A DNA stretch of 64,000 bases from Ruminococcus sp. (GTDB lineage: Bacteria > Bacillota > Clostridia > Oscillospirales > Ruminococcaceae): positions 62,001-126,000 of the forward strand of contig SVNK01000003.1 of assembly GCA_015066935.1 (NCBI GenBank). Direction: 5' to 3'. Numbering within the stretch: the stretch's first letter is position 1; every line of letters starts with the position of its first letter. Made by a program: the position numbers and the translations under genes. Positions 45,526 through 53,694 of the stretch are shown here, in pieces. The notes under the pieces are model-generated. The model did no database searches, had not been told where the DNA came from, and saw nothing but the letters and a program-made list of their open reading frames with translations.

Positions 45526-46353
45526 ATGAGTGAATGTACACATGACTGCTCAACGTGCTCAAGCAACTGCAGCAGCAGAACAGAGCCGCAGAGCTTTATT
45601 GAAAAACCTAATCAGATGAGTAAAATAGGCAAGGTAATCGGCATTGTAAGCGGTAAGGGCGGCGTTGGTAAGACAATGGTTTCCTCGCTTCTCGCTGTTT
45701 CAATGCAGAGACTCGGCAAAAATGTCGGAATCCTTGACGCTGATATTACAGGTCCGTCCGTCCCCAAGGCTTTCGGAATCCATGATAAGGCTGATGCCTG
45801 TGAATTCGGAATTATTCCGCAGAAAAGCAAGATGGGTATTGATGTTATGTCAGTCAATCTCCTTCTTGAGAATGAATCAGACCCCGTTGTATGGAGAGGT
45901 CCCGTTATTGCAGGCGTTGTAAAGCAGTTCTGGACAGATGTAATCTGGAAGGATGTAGACTACCTCTTTGTTGATATGCCTCCCGGAACAGGTGACGTTC
46001 CGCTGACTGTTTTCCAGTCGATTCCTGTTGACGGCATTGTTATCGTTACTTCTCCTCAGGAGCTTGTTTCAATGATTGTTGAAAAAGCAGTTAAGATGGC
46101 AAAGCTCATGAATATCCCGATTCTCGGAATTATCGAGAATATGAGTTATTATGAGTGTCCCGACTGCGGCAAGAGAATCAATGTATTCGGTGAGAGCCAC
46201 ATTGAGGAAATCGCTTCCGAACACAGCCTCCCCGTGCTTGCAAGACTCCCCATCTGCACTGACCTTGCAAAGATGTGCGATCAGGGTACTATTGAGCTTT
46301 TCGAGGGCGACTGGCTTGACGCTGCTGTTAACGAAATAGAGAAGATGCAATAA
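45526..46353 (+). CDS. Mrp/ApbC/NBP35 family iron-sulfur carrier ATPase
   Basis: These P-loop proteins bind and deliver iron-sulfur clusters. The deviant Walker A is SGKGGVGKT, with Walker B-like VDMPPGTGDVP and the C-terminal cluster-binding CxxC in YYECPDCGK. The N-terminus has a Cys-rich stretch (CTHDCSTCSSNC) as in NBP35-like members, which can hold a second cluster. I chose ATG 45526 with AAGGAG 8 nt upstream; a GTG nine bases earlier is in frame but sits on that site. Length 275 aa. Confidence 0.93.
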   Translation: MSECTHDCSTCSSNCSSRTEPQSFIEKPNQMSKIGKVIGIVSGKGGVGKTMVSSLLAVSMQRLGKNVGILDADITGPSVPKAFGIHDKADACEFGIIPQKSKMGIDVMSVNLLLENESDPVVWRGPVIAGVVKQFWTDVIWKDVDYLFVDMPPGTGDVPLTVFQSIPVDGIVIVTSPQELVSMIVEKAVKMAKLMNIPILGIIENMSYYECPDCGKRINVFGESHIEEIASEHSLPVLARLPICTDLAKMCDQGTIELFEGDWLDAAVNEIEKMQ

Positions 46354-46392
46354 AGAATCAGATTATTCCTGTTTTTATACGGAGTGAGTGAA

Positions 46393-46764
46393 ATGAAGAA
46401 AAAGCTGTTGAAGCTTCTTAAAACGCTTAAGAATTTCTTTGTTAATCCGCATCTTGTAATATGCTTTGCCATTGCGTGGATTATCACCAATGGCTGGGCT
46501 TATGCGTCGCTTGTACTCGGAACAAGATTCGGGATAAAGTGGCTTACCGTTGTTGCGGGAGCCTATATTGCTGTGCTGTATTCACCGCTTTGTGCGGAGG
46601 GAATTCTGACGTTCATCATAGCAATCGGTCTTATGAAGCTTCTGTTTCCCAAAGATGAAAAAACACTGCGCCTGATTCGTGTTTATTTCAGACGGTATAA
46701 GACACGTTTTCTGCGTTCTCTCAGAAACAGGAAAAAGAAAAAATCCGCATCCCGTAATATGTAA
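46393..46764 (+). CDS. Small unknown membrane protein
   Basis: I do not recognise a family. The 123-aa protein starts with a lysine-rich amphipathic helix, then has two or three membrane helices (about 22-42, 50-68 and 72-88) and a strongly basic C-terminal tail with many Arg and Lys. GGAG is 8 nt from ATG 46393. It lies 39 nt after the Mrp gene, in the same transcript. The basic tail would face the cytoplasm and might touch nucleic acid or acidic lipid. Confidence 0.65.
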   Translation: MKKKLLKLLKTLKNFFVNPHLVICFAIAWIITNGWAYASLVLGTRFGIKWLTVVAGAYIAVLYSPLCAEGILTFIIAIGLMKLLFPKDEKTLRLIRVYFRRYKTRFLRSLRNRKKKKSASRNM

Positions 46765-47084
46765 CTTAAAGAGCACTTCATTAGGGTAATGTCCATATAG
46801 AAGTATTGTGTTTATTTATCGGGTGAAACCTTTCTGAGGAAAGGTTCTCCCCCGAACCCCCTTCCAAAGACTTTTAATACAAATTTCAGCCCCATAGGGT
46901 GCATCCAGAAAATTTTGAACATTGAGTTCATCTGGAATATGCACCCTATGGGGCTGAAATTTCATACTGAAAGTTTTAGGAAAGGAGTTTGAGGAAGAAC
47001 CCTTTTTCAAAAGGGTTTTCCTCAATAATTAACGTAAGTACTTCGGTACGGACATTACCCTAATGAAGTGCTCCTTTTAAGTTT
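46763..47084 (-). repeat. Long inverted-repeat element, copy 2
   Basis: It has the same organisation as copy 1 but lies on the other strand. The outer arms are AACTTAAA.GAGCACTT and AAGTGCTCCTTTTAAGTT (46763-46780 and 47067-47084), then ATTAGGGTAATGTCC and GGACATTACCCTAAT. The hairpins near 46827-46846 and 46990-47023 match copy 1. A perfect 24-bp central stem (46881-46904 with 46939-46962) differs from copy 1 by changes on both strands. It ends 10 nt from the stop codon of the Ig-like dockerin gene. Confidence 0.88.
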
Positions 47085-47094
47085 ATACTGTGAT

Positions 47095-49164
47095 TCAGCG
47101 TGCGTTGGGGTTAAGGGTTTTGCGTGTTCCGAGAAGGAACTGCTGGATTGTGAGAGCGTCCTTATTGGTGAGACCGTCGCCATTGTCCGCAACGTCGCCG
47201 TTGACTGCACCTCTCATATCCATAGTATACTTTTTTGGATTTGCTTTGTGCTGCATAACGAGGACAGCATCGGCAAGATTTACCATATTGTCTCTGTTTG
47301 TATCGCCCCACATTGTTACAACGAGAGCTCCTGTTGTCTCGGTTGAGGAAGTAGTGTCTGTGTTTCTTGTAGTGGTTGTTGTTGTTTTAGCTGTAGTGGT
47401 TGTTGTTGCTGTTGTTGTGGGGAGAGTTGTGCGTATGGGATTGACTGTTGTACCTGTTACATAAGGATAATCGGGAGCGTCATCGCTTGTGTCCTCGAGG
47501 TAAACTATGCAGGTGAGGTTTGTTCCTTTGGCAAATTCCTCAAGACCGAAGCCTGAAACTCCGTAGTAATCCCTGCTCTTTCCGTAGAAGAAAACGTATT
47601 TTTCGGGGAGGTTGGCGATTCTGATAGCGTAAGTGATATTGCCGTTGTAGCTGTGTACGCTGTCGAAAGAGTATTTAAGATTTTCGACAATGATTACGTC
47701 GTCGTCGCCTGTATTCCATTTGGCGACAACTTCGTCAGTCTGGAGACAGAACAATTCACATTCAAGGTTAGGAACAAGCTCAGAATTTATGATGTCTCTG
47801 ACTTCGATTTTTACCCTATATGTTCCGCTGAGAGGAATCTTGCTGAGGTCGGGGTCGGTAAAAGGTTCGACTACAGTTACAGTAAATTCGTCTGTTGCAT
47901 ATCCGTGATGAACGTAAATAGTATATGTTCCGGGCTTGGTGTTGTCGAATTCAGAAGCGTCAACCTTAATGATTCGTTTATTTATACAGTTTTGAAGCTG
48001 ATCTCCGAAAATATCTGCATTTAATTCAGGAGTGCTATATGTTCCCCAGATTTTTATGCCTGACAGGTCAAGCTTCTCGCCGATCTGGTAGACTGTTTTG
48101 GCGTTTTTCGTATCGGCAGAAACGGTCATTGATTCACATGAAGGGTCGATAACACAGAATTCTGCCGATTCTCCGAATGTACATCCCTCAGCTTCAACAA
48201 ATACCCATGAGTTGTCTTTTATAGAGCTGTAGCCTGTAACTCTGCTGACAGCTGTTACATATAAAATGTCAGAGCCTTCTTCATAGTGATATTCCAGATT
48301 TTCGCTGCATGTGACACTTTTTATAACAGCTTTTTCTGCTATGGGGCTGATTACACGGATGGCTCTTGTATCGCCGACAAGGAGATATTTGTCGTCATAT
48401 TCAAGCTCTGCGGTGTAATCAGGCGGAGTGTTGGGGTCTTCGATATAAACGCAATAGCTGATATATTTGGTACCATAATTGACAATAATACTATACGTTC
48501 CGTATTTAGTGTTATTGTATCTTGAAGTATCAATCGTGATGAAGCCTTTGTCCACGAGCGACTGAGCATCCTGATCATAGAACGTGGTGTGTACGTTGCC
48601 GCTTGTAAACTTGCCTGAGAGCTTCAGACCTGTCAGGTCAAGCTCCTCACCGAGCTGATAATCAATTTTATCGGGAAGTCTGCTGAATTCCAGTCTTTCA
48701 ATAACGGTGTCATCATCAATAACTGTAAATTCAGCATAAGAACCGAAAGAACATCCGCTGCCCCAGATATAGACCATTGCATTTCCGGGAGCAAGAGCAG
48801 TAACATAAACTGCATCTGAGCCTTCCTCATAGGATACTTCGACGTTATCGTAGATATCATCAATTTTAATTGGTGATGTTGAGCCTGTTACAGGATGTGA
48901 AACGAGAATTTTTCTTGTTTCGCCTACCTTCATAAGGCTGTTGTCGTAATTGAGATTGGTAGCATAATCAATATCAGCGGTTGTTGTGATAACGGCAGTA
49001 GTTGTGGTGTCTGTTAATGTTACATCATAATCGTCAATATTTACAGAGCTTTGCGACACATACACGTTATTGCCTGCATGAGCTGAAATTCCTACAGCTC
49101 CGAGATTGAGTGCAAGCAAAGAACCGGTCATGAGTGCAGTTATTTTTTTAATAGTATTTTTCAT
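47095..49164 (-). CDS. Dockerin protein with tandem Ig-like modules
   Basis: This is a secreted protein with no recognised catalytic domain. After a signal peptide (about 1-32) the region contains two copies of a unit of about 180 residues. Each runs from a Big-like module (V-G-E-T-R and V-G-D-T-R starts, ending F-G-S-Y-A-E-F-T-V-I-D and F-G-E-S-A-E-F-C-V-I-D) to a Big_3-like module (Y-Q-L-G-E-E-L-D-L-T-G-L and Y-Q-I-G-E-K-L-D-L-S-G-I). A further beta-rich domain (about 445-580), a Thr-rich linker and a dockerin (about 627-689) follow. It may be structural or carbohydrate-binding. I chose ATG 49164; a GTG at 49173 is possible. Length 689 aa. Confidence 0.85.
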   Translation of the reverse strand: MKNTIKKITALMTGSLLALNLGAVGISAHAGNNVYVSQSSVNIDDYDVTLTDTTTTAVITTTADIDYATNLNYDNSLMKVGETRKILVSHPVTGSTSPIKIDDIYDNVEVSYEEGSDAVYVTALAPGNAMVYIWGSGCSFGSYAEFTVIDDDTVIERLEFSRLPDKIDYQLGEELDLTGLKLSGKFTSGNVHTTFYDQDAQSLVDKGFITIDTSRYNNTKYGTYSIIVNYGTKYISYCVYIEDPNTPPDYTAELEYDDKYLLVGDTRAIRVISPIAEKAVIKSVTCSENLEYHYEEGSDILYVTAVSRVTGYSSIKDNSWVFVEAEGCTFGESAEFCVIDPSCESMTVSADTKNAKTVYQIGEKLDLSGIKIWGTYSTPELNADIFGDQLQNCINKRIIKVDASEFDNTKPGTYTIYVHHGYATDEFTVTVVEPFTDPDLSKIPLSGTYRVKIEVRDIINSELVPNLECELFCLQTDEVVAKWNTGDDDVIIVENLKYSFDSVHSYNGNITYAIRIANLPEKYVFFYGKSRDYYGVSGFGLEEFAKGTNLTCIVYLEDTSDDAPDYPYVTGTTVNPIRTTLPTTTATTTTTAKTTTTTTRNTDTTSSTETTGALVVTMWGDTNRDNMVNLADAVLVMQHKANPKKYTMDMRGAVNGDVADNGDGLTNKDALTIQQFLLGTRKTLNPNAR

Positions 49165-49218
49165 AATATCCACCCTTTCATTTTTGATACGGTAAATTAA
49201 TCGTTGTTTTAACCGTTC

Positions 49219-49247
49219 TATATACTTAGACTGCCTGAAAATGTAAA
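49219..49247 (-). promoter_or_regulatory. Promoter of the Ig-like dockerin gene
   Basis: TTTACA, 17 bp, TATATA on the minus strand. No terminator is seen in 49174-49321. Confidence 0.55.
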
Positions 49248-49321
49248 ACTCTTACATCCGACAATGGATTTGTGATAAGTGACAAAAATGATGCGATATT
49301 TTGTTGCAATTTGCCAATGAA

Positions 49322-51823
49322 TCAAACAGGCTTGAGAGTCTTGACGATTCCGAGAAGAAATTGCTGGATTCTGAGAGCATCCTTGTTTGTGATTCCGTCG
49401 CCGTTATCGGCAACGTCGGCATTGAGAGCACCTCTCTTATCCATCGTGTATTTTGTGGGATTTGAATTGTGCTGCATAATCAGGACGACGTCGGCAAGAT
49501 TTACCTGTGAATCATAATTTGCGTCGCCCCACATTGATACAACAAGACCGCCTGTTGTTTTTGTTGAGGAAGTCATACTGTCGGACTTGATTCCGAGAAC
49601 CTTGCAGATGTCAACAGTCTTTTCAATGCCCGAAGCGGTTGTAACTTTTACGGAGTAAAGAGCCGCACCGTCCTGTGCGTTTATGATATAGTCCTTAGAC
49701 TGAGCACCGTTGATTTCCTCGCCGTTTCTGAGCCACTGATATGAAGCGTTATCGAGGTCGGTATGGACGGTCACAGGATAGCTGTCATCCTCCTCAAGAC
49801 GAATCTGCTGCATTGCGGAGAAAACGTTGAAATCTGAGGGGACGGTCACATTTTCGGCAGTAACGTCGTCTGTCACGATCCATTCAAGGCTGCTGTCCTG
49901 AACAAAGAGTCTGACTGAATCAAACTTCGTATCTGGCTGAGAAGCCATTGTATCACCGAATTCAATGCGGAATTCCACCGTATCGTCGCTCCAGCGGCAG
50001 AGTATTCCGTCGTGGGAGCCGTTATTGAAATATACATAGCCGTTAGACATGAAATACGTCCAGTAGGAGCGTTCAGTTTCGGAATTCATGATTCTGAGGT
50101 TATATACGGGAGACTTTACTTCTCCCGGAACCTTTCCCATGAAATAGAAATACTTGTCGTCGGCTGTCATGTAGAGTTTTGTATCGCCGTTTTCGGCAAT
50201 GAGCATATCATCGGTCCATTCCTGTGGGAAAGAGACCTCGCCGTCGGGATTAATATGACCGTTTACCGTGTAAACGTGGCTGACGGGGGTTTCGGGGATA
50301 TTGTCGTCAATCTGATAGAAGCCGTTGTCTGTGCCTTCTGCCGAGCCTGCAAAGACGGTGAATGAACCGAGATAGTTTGCTCCGATACCGCCATTCCAGA
50401 CGTTTTCGTTTGCGAAACGGACCGAGCGCATTCCTACCTGTTCTGTCGTATTGCTGCCTGTGGAGAGCTTCAGATAGGCGTTCCATTTGCCTGAAGGCAG
50501 GCTGTCAGGGAGCTTCACGTTGATTGTCTCATCGGCAGTGGTACATGAGTACCACTCGTTTGAATTGATGTCTACCTCAGTGCGGATGAACTGACCGTCA
50601 CGTTCAAGGAGAATTTCAGCTTTCTGCTTTTGAATTGGATTGGCAAAGCCCGTGTTTTCAACCTTGAAATGCAGACTGAGCTGTCCGCCTCTTACAACGG
50701 AATCTGAAAGCTCTGACTTACGAAGTACAAAACGGTAACCGAGATGGTCTCTTATAAATTTTTTAACGGTCTGACCGTAATATGCGGAGTTGTCTACGCC
50801 TTCAACATCATATTCCTTACCGAAGATGAATTCGTCGTAAAGTCCCCAGATATTGGAGTTTATGTAGCTGAGATGGGTCTTGTACATTTCGGGGATGCAG
50901 TTTTCGGGGAGGTACGTATCGTACTGCTGTGCAAATTCGATATTTCCCGAGAATTCTCCGCCGAAATACGAGGTTATGGTCTGGTGACTGAGCCATTCCG
51001 TTTCGATTTCACGGTTTGCATATGTACCAAGGTCGCTGTTGCTTCCCATGTAGCCGTCATCGTAGAGACCGACACGTGCTGCGTCGCTGCCTTCTTCGGG
51101 ATAATAATCCGCAAGAGCTGAACGCTCAATACCGCACCATTTTGCAAAGGTATCGGGAGTTCTTACAGTTACGGGAATAGGGGAGGGGACGCATTCGAGC
51201 ATAGCGTCAAGGAGCTGTGCCTTGTATTCAACCGACGTATATTTGCCGCCGTGCTGTTCACCCCATGAACCTACAAATCCCGATTCGACATAAGCGATGA
51301 TGTCCTTGTATTCTTCAAGTATGCCGCTTTCCTTTATCTGTCTGACGTGTCGGAGAACCTGTTCAAAGCTTGCAGGTTCGGGTTTGGTTTTGCCGTTTGA
51401 GTCATATCTCCAGCGGAGTGCGATCATGCAGCCGTTTTTGCGGCAGTTTGCAAAGGTCTGACGCCATGAATCGAAGAAGGTATCATCGAAATCGTAATCC
51501 ATACCCTCAGTATATGTACCGTCGTCGGATGTTACTCCGTTTGCACCGCATGAAAAGCCGCCTATGTCGATAAAGAACACAACGAGCTTTCCCGTCGGAC
51601 TGTACACCGGTGTTTTTCCGGGAGTGCAGTAAGCCCAGATGCTTGAAGTATATCCTGCACCGGGATTATTTATTGTTTCAACAGTTTCGTTGTAGGAAAT
51701 TCCGCTGTCGATGAGGTTGAGGTGTTCTGTGTCGGACTCTGCACATACAGTCGGTACGGCAGATGTACACAGTACGGCAAGTGATATTATACCATTGATA
51801 AAGCGTGTTCTCATGTTTATCAT
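49322..51823 (-). CDS. DUF4874/DUF4832 dockerin protein
   Basis: The signal peptide spans about residues 1-27. Residues about 45-225 match DUF4874 (N-N-P-G-A-G-Y near the start, A-L-R-W-R-Y and Y-V-E-S-G-F-V-G-S-W-G-E-Q-H), a TIM-barrel-like domain resembling glycosidases with a conserved Glu. About 226-460 match DUF4832, ending in a beta domain. A carbohydrate-binding-like beta domain (about 490-670), an Ig-like segment (S-Y-Q-W-L-R-N-G-E-E-I) and a dockerin (about 770-833) follow, with only a short linker. I chose ATG 51823, with AAAGGA upstream, 14 nt after the response regulator stop. Enzymatic activity is likely but undemonstrated. Length 833 aa. Confidence 0.85.
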   Translation of the reverse strand: MINMRTRFINGIISLAVLCTSAVPTVCAESDTEHLNLIDSGISYNETVETINNPGAGYTSSIWAYCTPGKTPVYSPTGKLVVFFIDIGGFSCGANGVTSDDGTYTEGMDYDFDDTFFDSWRQTFANCRKNGCMIALRWRYDSNGKTKPEPASFEQVLRHVRQIKESGILEEYKDIIAYVESGFVGSWGEQHGGKYTSVEYKAQLLDAMLECVPSPIPVTVRTPDTFAKWCGIERSALADYYPEEGSDAARVGLYDDGYMGSNSDLGTYANREIETEWLSHQTITSYFGGEFSGNIEFAQQYDTYLPENCIPEMYKTHLSYINSNIWGLYDEFIFGKEYDVEGVDNSAYYGQTVKKFIRDHLGYRFVLRKSELSDSVVRGGQLSLHFKVENTGFANPIQKQKAEILLERDGQFIRTEVDINSNEWYSCTTADETINVKLPDSLPSGKWNAYLKLSTGSNTTEQVGMRSVRFANENVWNGGIGANYLGSFTVFAGSAEGTDNGFYQIDDNIPETPVSHVYTVNGHINPDGEVSFPQEWTDDMLIAENGDTKLYMTADDKYFYFMGKVPGEVKSPVYNLRIMNSETERSYWTYFMSNGYVYFNNGSHDGILCRWSDDTVEFRIEFGDTMASQPDTKFDSVRLFVQDSSLEWIVTDDVTAENVTVPSDFNVFSAMQQIRLEEDDSYPVTVHTDLDNASYQWLRNGEEINGAQSKDYIINAQDGAALYSVKVTTASGIEKTVDICKVLGIKSDSMTSSTKTTGGLVVSMWGDANYDSQVNLADVVLIMQHNSNPTKYTMDKRGALNADVADNGDGITNKDALRIQQFLLGIVKTLKPV

Positions 51824-51837
51824 TTCACTTATTCCTT

Positions 51838-52464
51838 TCAAACAAGATTCTTATAATAGAAAACAGCGAGCTGAGTGCGGTCACGCAGACCGAGCTTTTC
51901 AAGAATCGTACTCAGATAGTTGCGGACTGTTCCTTCACTGAGATAGAGGTCGGAAGATATTTCCTTATTACTGAGTCCCTCAGCAACAAGAGCGATAAGC
52001 TGCATTTCTTTTTCGTTCAGACCATAGGGTGAACCGTCGGGGGCTTTGGGTTCACGAGTCATCTGCTTCTGCATATGGCTTACAACAGCTTCTCCGAAAA
52101 CGGTCTGACCGCCCATTACCGTTTCAATTGCCGGAGCAATCCCCTCGAAATCCTGTTTCAGAATGTAGCCTTTTGCACCGATTTCAAGTGCATTCTTAAT
52201 ATACTCGTCATCAGAAAAGGTTGTAAGATAGAGGATTTTTGCGGATTTGTCCTCTGAAAGAATAATTCTGCCAGCGTCGATGCCTGTCATACCGTCCATT
52301 CTGATGTCCATGAGGACAACATCGGGGTGGTGGATGCGGTAAAGCTCTATTGCTTCTTCACCGCTGTTTCCGAGTGCGGCGACTTCTATTCTGCCTGTGG
52401 CTTCAAGAATGGTTTTAAGTGATACCGCAACTATTTTATCGTCGTCTACAACAATTATTTTCAT
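51838..52464 (-). CDS. NarL/FixJ-type response regulator
   Basis: The receiver domain has the acidic pocket VVDDD and phospho-acceptor Asp53 in VVLMDIRMDG. The C-terminal LuxR-type helix-turn-helix reads ALVAEGLSNKEISSDLYLSEGTVRNYLSTILEKLG. The length of 208 aa is standard. It is 2 nt downstream of its histidine kinase. Its stop codon overlaps the ribosome binding site of the DUF4874 dockerin gene, so the three genes are one transcript unless an internal promoter exists in this gene. Confidence 0.95.
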   Translation of the reverse strand: MKIIVVDDDKIVAVSLKTILEATGRIEVAALGNSGEEAIELYRIHHPDVVLMDIRMDGMTGIDAGRIILSEDKSAKILYLTTFSDDEYIKNALEIGAKGYILKQDFEGIAPAIETVMGGQTVFGEAVVSHMQKQMTREPKAPDGSPYGLNEKEMQLIALVAEGLSNKEISSDLYLSEGTVRNYLSTILEKLGLRDRTQLAVFYYKNLV

Positions 52465-52466
52465 GA

Positions 52467-53525
52467 TTAATCTTTCCTTATCGAAATAAATATTCTGAAC
52501 CCGTCCGAATCGGGATGGATATTAATGATTCCGCCGAGCTCCTCTACACGGGCACGCATATTGAAAATACCGATGCCGTTTTCCTGAATTGTACCGTTAC
52601 AGCGTCCGTTGTCCTCGATTCTGAGCTGATAGAAGGCAGGGTGCTCGTTGAATATCACGACGGCACGGTTTCCGCTGCTGTGTTTTATAATATTTGAAAC
52701 GGCTTCCTTGACAACAGAGATAATCGGAATCCTGATTCTGACGGGAACGTTTTCAGAACAGCGGCACTGGCAGTCAACTTCAAACCCCTTTTCATACAGT
52801 GGAGCTGAAGCTTCTTTTATTGCAAAATCAAGGTCAAGGGAATCGTCGTGAAGGTTATGGACGCTCTGACGGATTGAATTCATTGCGCTGTCGAGAGTTT
52901 CTCCGAGACCCGAAAGTCCGTCATTCCTGAGTTTATCGTCATTGATGAGCTTCAGAGCCTGAATCTGCAGAATAGAGCGTGACAGGAGATGTCCCACATT
53001 ATCATGGATTTCACGGGCAATGCGGTTTCGCTCGTTGAGAGTTGCAAGATGGACTTCGTAGTTTTTTCTTTCGGTAAGTCTGAGGTTGTTTTCTTTGAGG
53101 TGACGGTTAACCTCTGTAGAGCTGTCTACAGTATTTATGTAGTCCTTATACAACTTGTCAAAGGACGCTGTTCTGTGGGCGAGCAGCAATGATGAAACGC
53201 AGAGTATTATATGAAATGGCTGCAAAAGGTGGAAACTGAGTGCGAACCAGAGAAATACTCCTGCTGATACGGCAATTAATGGTAAAAGTTCTGAAATCAG
53301 CATATCATAGAGAATTATCGGCATTGCACAGAGAAACGGCGGAAAGAATATGCACAGAATAATGTAAAGTGATCCCGCAATTGCAGAAAAGCGGGGTCTT
53401 TCCGCATACTGGCAAAGAGCAGAAAATGAAGTGGCAACGAGAAGTGCCGTAATTTCGGGAGATGATTTGCTGCAGCAGATACAGCAGAAAACGAAAATAA
53501 TCATCTTATCTGTAATTTTTTTCAA
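52467..53525 (-). CDS. HisKA_3-type sensor histidine kinase
   Basis: Four or five short membrane helices occupy residues 8-118 with almost no outside loop. The phospho-acceptor is in N-R-I-A-R-E-I-H-D-N-V-G-H (His174). A HATPase_c domain with V-V-K-E-A-V-S-N-I-I-K-H-S and G-I-G-I-F-N-M-R-A-R-V-E-E-L-G-G ends the 352-aa protein. The start is TTG 53525 with AAGGTGA 6-8 nt upstream; the next ATG is 53504. This DesK-like architecture often senses membrane or envelope stress and is often placed beside an ABC-2 exporter, as here. Confidence 0.92.
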   Translation of the reverse strand: MKKITDKMIIFVFCCICCSKSSPEITALLVATSFSALCQYAERPRFSAIAGSLYIILCIFFPPFLCAMPIILYDMLISELLPLIAVSAGVFLWFALSFHLLQPFHIILCVSSLLLAHRTASFDKLYKDYINTVDSSTEVNRHLKENNLRLTERKNYEVHLATLNERNRIAREIHDNVGHLLSRSILQIQALKLINDDKLRNDGLSGLGETLDSAMNSIRQSVHNLHDDSLDLDFAIKEASAPLYEKGFEVDCQCRCSENVPVRIRIPIISVVKEAVSNIIKHSSGNRAVVIFNEHPAFYQLRIEDNGRCNGTIQENGIGIFNMRARVEELGGIINIHPDSDGFRIFISIRKD

Positions 53526-53565
53526 TAAAAATCACCTTTTCCGGATAAAGTATACATTATTGAAT

Positions 53566-53594
53566 ATTATACCACAGAAGATGTGCTTTGTCCA
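53566..53594 (-). promoter_or_regulatory. Promoter of the two-component/dockerin operon
   Basis: TGGACA, 17 bp, TATAAT with an extended -10 (TGG before it) on the minus strand. Confidence 0.75.
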
Positions 53595-53601
53595 GAAAAA
53601 A

Positions 53602-53638
53602 TGACATTTGTCACATGAAGAAGTGACATAATTCACTT
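53602..53638. promoter_or_regulatory. Candidate response-regulator operators
   Basis: Two palindromes lie between the divergent promoters: TGACATTTGTCA (53602-53613) and AAGTGACATAATTCACTT (53621-53638). The second touches the -35 of the ABC-2 operon. They share TGACA-type half sites. Assignment to the neighbouring regulator is inferred. Confidence 0.6.
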
Positions 53639-53665
53639 ACAATATTGATGCGGATATGATAGAAT
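53636..53665 (+). promoter_or_regulatory. Promoter of the ABC-2 exporter operon
   Basis: CTTACA (53636-53641), 18 bp, TAGAAT (53660-53665). The weak -35 overlaps the second palindrome, as expected for an activated promoter. Confidence 0.55.
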
Positions 53666-53694
53666 AATAACAGAAACACAGGGAGGTATCTGAA

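Noticed and set aside
46816..47025. 69-codon frame across inverted-repeat copy 2, with a matching frame in copy 1 (up to 23982)
   Set aside because: Both copies share the peptide KTLLKKGSSSNSF and an identical end because the DNA flanks are identical; the middle differs completely and no ribosome binding site is seen. Left open in case more copies show codon-level selection.
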